Assembly (NCBI GenBank): GCA_963921425.1
Contig: OY992840.1
Coordinates: forward strand, 5,954,501 to 6,018,500
DNA length: 64,000 nucleotides
DNA from: Dryas octopetala
Taxonomy: Eukaryota > Streptophyta > Magnoliopsida > Rosales > Rosaceae
Reading direction: 5' to 3'
A program made the position numbers and the translations under genes. How positions within the stretch are numbered: position 1 is the stretch's first letter; each line of letters opens with the position of its first letter. This document shows, piece after piece, positions 62,065-64,000 of this stretch. The notes below the pieces were generated by a model, which saw only the letters and a program-made list of their open reading frames with translations, made no database searches and was not told the DNA's origin.

Positions 62065-63035
62065 GCCGCATTAAATTTGCTGGTTATTCTCTCTTCTGTA
62101 ATCTCTCTACTGTATACTATTTCTTAGTTCTCACTCTTATTTAGCTCCGGCAGACCTCGCACGTGCGTCACCGTCAGCCTTTTTTTCCGCACGTGCATAT
62201 TCAATTACAGTCTGCAGACAGGCTTTTATTTATTTAATTTAATTTTTTCTTTTCTTTCGTGTAAACATATATTACTGATTACTGAAGCCGTTAGGCGCGT
62301 GTAGAAAGATTTCGGACACAGAAATAACATAAATATTCTTCTCTTTTTTCTTTTGTATTGGATTTGGGAGTGCCGTACTCTAAAGTGAGCGTATAAAGAG
62401 GCGTAAATTAGTGGAGAGTACGTAAACGTGCGCCGAGTGGGATACAGCTGGTTGTTCGTACTAATCGACCGTTACTGCACCTCGGGTTTTGGTCGGAATT
62501 TTCCAGCTGGAAAATTGAAGTGTCGGGGTGGTATCTGGTGCTCACTGCTCTATATTAACTCCTCTTCTTTGTCACCTGTGGGTGCATAGGTTTTCCGTGA
62601 TGCTTCTTCCAACTTTTTACACCTGTATAATGAAAGGTTAGGGTCGTTATTGAATATTCATCCATAGAAAAAAAGGAAATGACATGAATTTTTCAATGGC
62701 AAAAGTGCCAAACCACCAATTTCATCCAATAGTTTAGCCAAAATGTTAATTTCATTATGTAGTTTTAATTTAAGAAATTTTGGCTATGTAGTTTCAGTCC
62801 TTTAGAATTTGAGGACAAATTTTAATTTTCCTTAAATTTGTTGGCACCAAGCTGAAGAAACAATAATGCTATAGATCTTAAATTCATATATCAAATATAG
62901 ATTCTAAATTATGTGACAGTGTATATGCCATTATTTTACTTGTTATAAATAAATGAGTTTATAATGAATTCTAATATGAAGCTATAACACATGTATTTGA
63001 AATCTATAGCAGAACTCGGGAAAAATAGCCATTTT
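62065..63035. other. 3' UTR and intergenic, no gene seen
   Basis: 62690-62860 resembles a common plant repeat (GCAAAAGTGCCAAACCACCA, then GTTTAGCCAAAATG) but ends were not found. Confidence 0.35.
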
Positions 63036-63858
63036 GGGTATGTTTGGTACATCGTATTAGGCTTTGGATAGGAATAAATAATCTATGTCAGTTGTTTGGT
63101 GTCCACTTGTATTATTTAATTACCTGACTATGTAAACCAGACTGGGCTTTTAATACTCTCCTTACCTGACTAACTAATACAACACACACACCTAAGATTA
63201 GATAATACACGCTTAAATTGAGAAAACAAAAACACGCTGAAAATCAACAGACGTTATTTTCATCTTCTTCTCCCTAGGGTTTTCTCTGCTATCTTCTCCA
63301 CAGGTTCTTCTCTTCACTTTTCTCCAGGTATCCATCTCTCACTCTCTCTCTCTCTCTCTCTCATACTTTCTCCAATATGCTTCTTCTCTGTTCTTCTCTT
63401 TGTTTATATATTTCCTCTTCTATGTATGATGTCTAATTATCTCTTCTTATTTTTTCTTTTAAATTTATTCAATAGATTATTTTATTACATTTTTTTGGAA
63501 ATTAGGTTATGATTTGTTCTTGAATAAAGATGTGCTTATATACTATGTAAAACGTATGATCCTAAGTTCTACAATTATGAGAATGAATTTCCTCATGTCC
63601 TCTTGTCCTATAGATCTTGGCAAAAACAAAAGAAAAAAAAATCTTGGTTGTATGAATCTTGCCAAAAATAATTTGTGTCATATGAATTTTAATTTTTACT
63701 AAGTTATCAAAGAATTAAAAAAATAGTCTGATCCGCTGCTATCCGACAGAGCACCAAACGCCTGATAATATTATGGATAAACAGTCAGTACTCTCCGGAA
63801 TAGATTAATACTATCCGACAGAAATTAGTCAATACAGTCCGACGTACCAAACGAGCCC
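63036..63858. mobile_element. Harbinger-like non-autonomous element
   Basis: 823 bp with ends GGGTATGTTTGGTACATCG and (complement) GGGCTCGTTTGGTACGTCGG, here to 20 bases; 3-bp duplication TTT at 63033-63035 and 63859-63861. Contains a CT run (63342-63362) and no transposase. The end motif resembles that of the element at 41113. Confidence 0.65.
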
Positions 63859-64000
63859 TTTGTGTTAAAACCCAACAACTCAATCCAGTATTTTTCTTGT
63901 ACGTTAGCACACGTGATTCCTTTTGTCAACAAATTTGACTAAAATTAAAATTTGTTCTTAAATTACCAAGGACGGAAAGTGGAAACTACGTAAGTACGGA

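Overview
The window is nuclear DNA of a flowering plant. It is AT-rich, genes have GT-AG introns, and seven conserved plant genes sit among many small transposons and microsatellites. Gene sequences and repeats look like a rosid eudicot; a woody Rosaceae such as Prunus is my best guess, but this is inference from memory of the families and not a database result.

Layout. 1-5.7 kb: a JMJ13-type JmjC histone demethylase gene on the minus strand, running off the left edge. 5.7-25.1 kb: about 19 kb without a recognisable host gene. It holds a three-G-box stretch upstream of the demethylase, a SINE-like tandem dimer, a Mutator-type MITE, two CACTA MITEs of one family, a LINE RNase H scrap, a solo LTR with perfect target duplication, a 2.1-kb Mutator-type element that carries Ty3/gypsy end sequence, and several nested inverted-repeat elements. 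25.2-31.4 kb: a complete ten-coding-exon class IV HD-ZIP gene (HDG5 type) on the minus strand, with a probable leader intron. 32.1-39.3 kb: a nest of non-autonomous elements, including two long foldbacks. 39.4-43.6 kb: a plastid fibrillin gene (PAP3/FBN2 type) on the plus strand; its 2.9-kb first intron contains a Harbinger-like insertion. 44.35-44.84 kb: an intronless calmodulin-like gene (CML18 type). 44.9-53.7 kb: retroelement relics (LINE piece, LTR pieces, a solo LTR, a gag-like scrap). 53.9-55.3 kb: DPM2, a small subunit of dolichol-phosphate-mannose synthase, minus strand. 57.9-59.5 kb: a plant gene of unknown function, minus strand. 61.3-62.1 kb: a gene for an unknown single-pass membrane protein, plus strand. 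The window ends in another Harbinger-like element.

The genes do not form a pathway; each is an independent housekeeping or developmental gene. The one notable arrangement is that the JMJ13-type and HDG5-type genes are neighbours on the same strand, as in Arabidopsis (At5g46910 and At5g46880), which points to conserved microsynteny across about 20 kb of transposon-filled spacer. I did not find a convincing undescribed multi-gene system. The most unusual signals are a cluster of micro-insertions with poly(A) ends and 14-17-bp target duplications between 7.6 and 11.0 kb, a similar event at 57.4 kb that carries an inverted copy of its own flank, and a tandem splice acceptor 33 nt apart in the demethylase gene.
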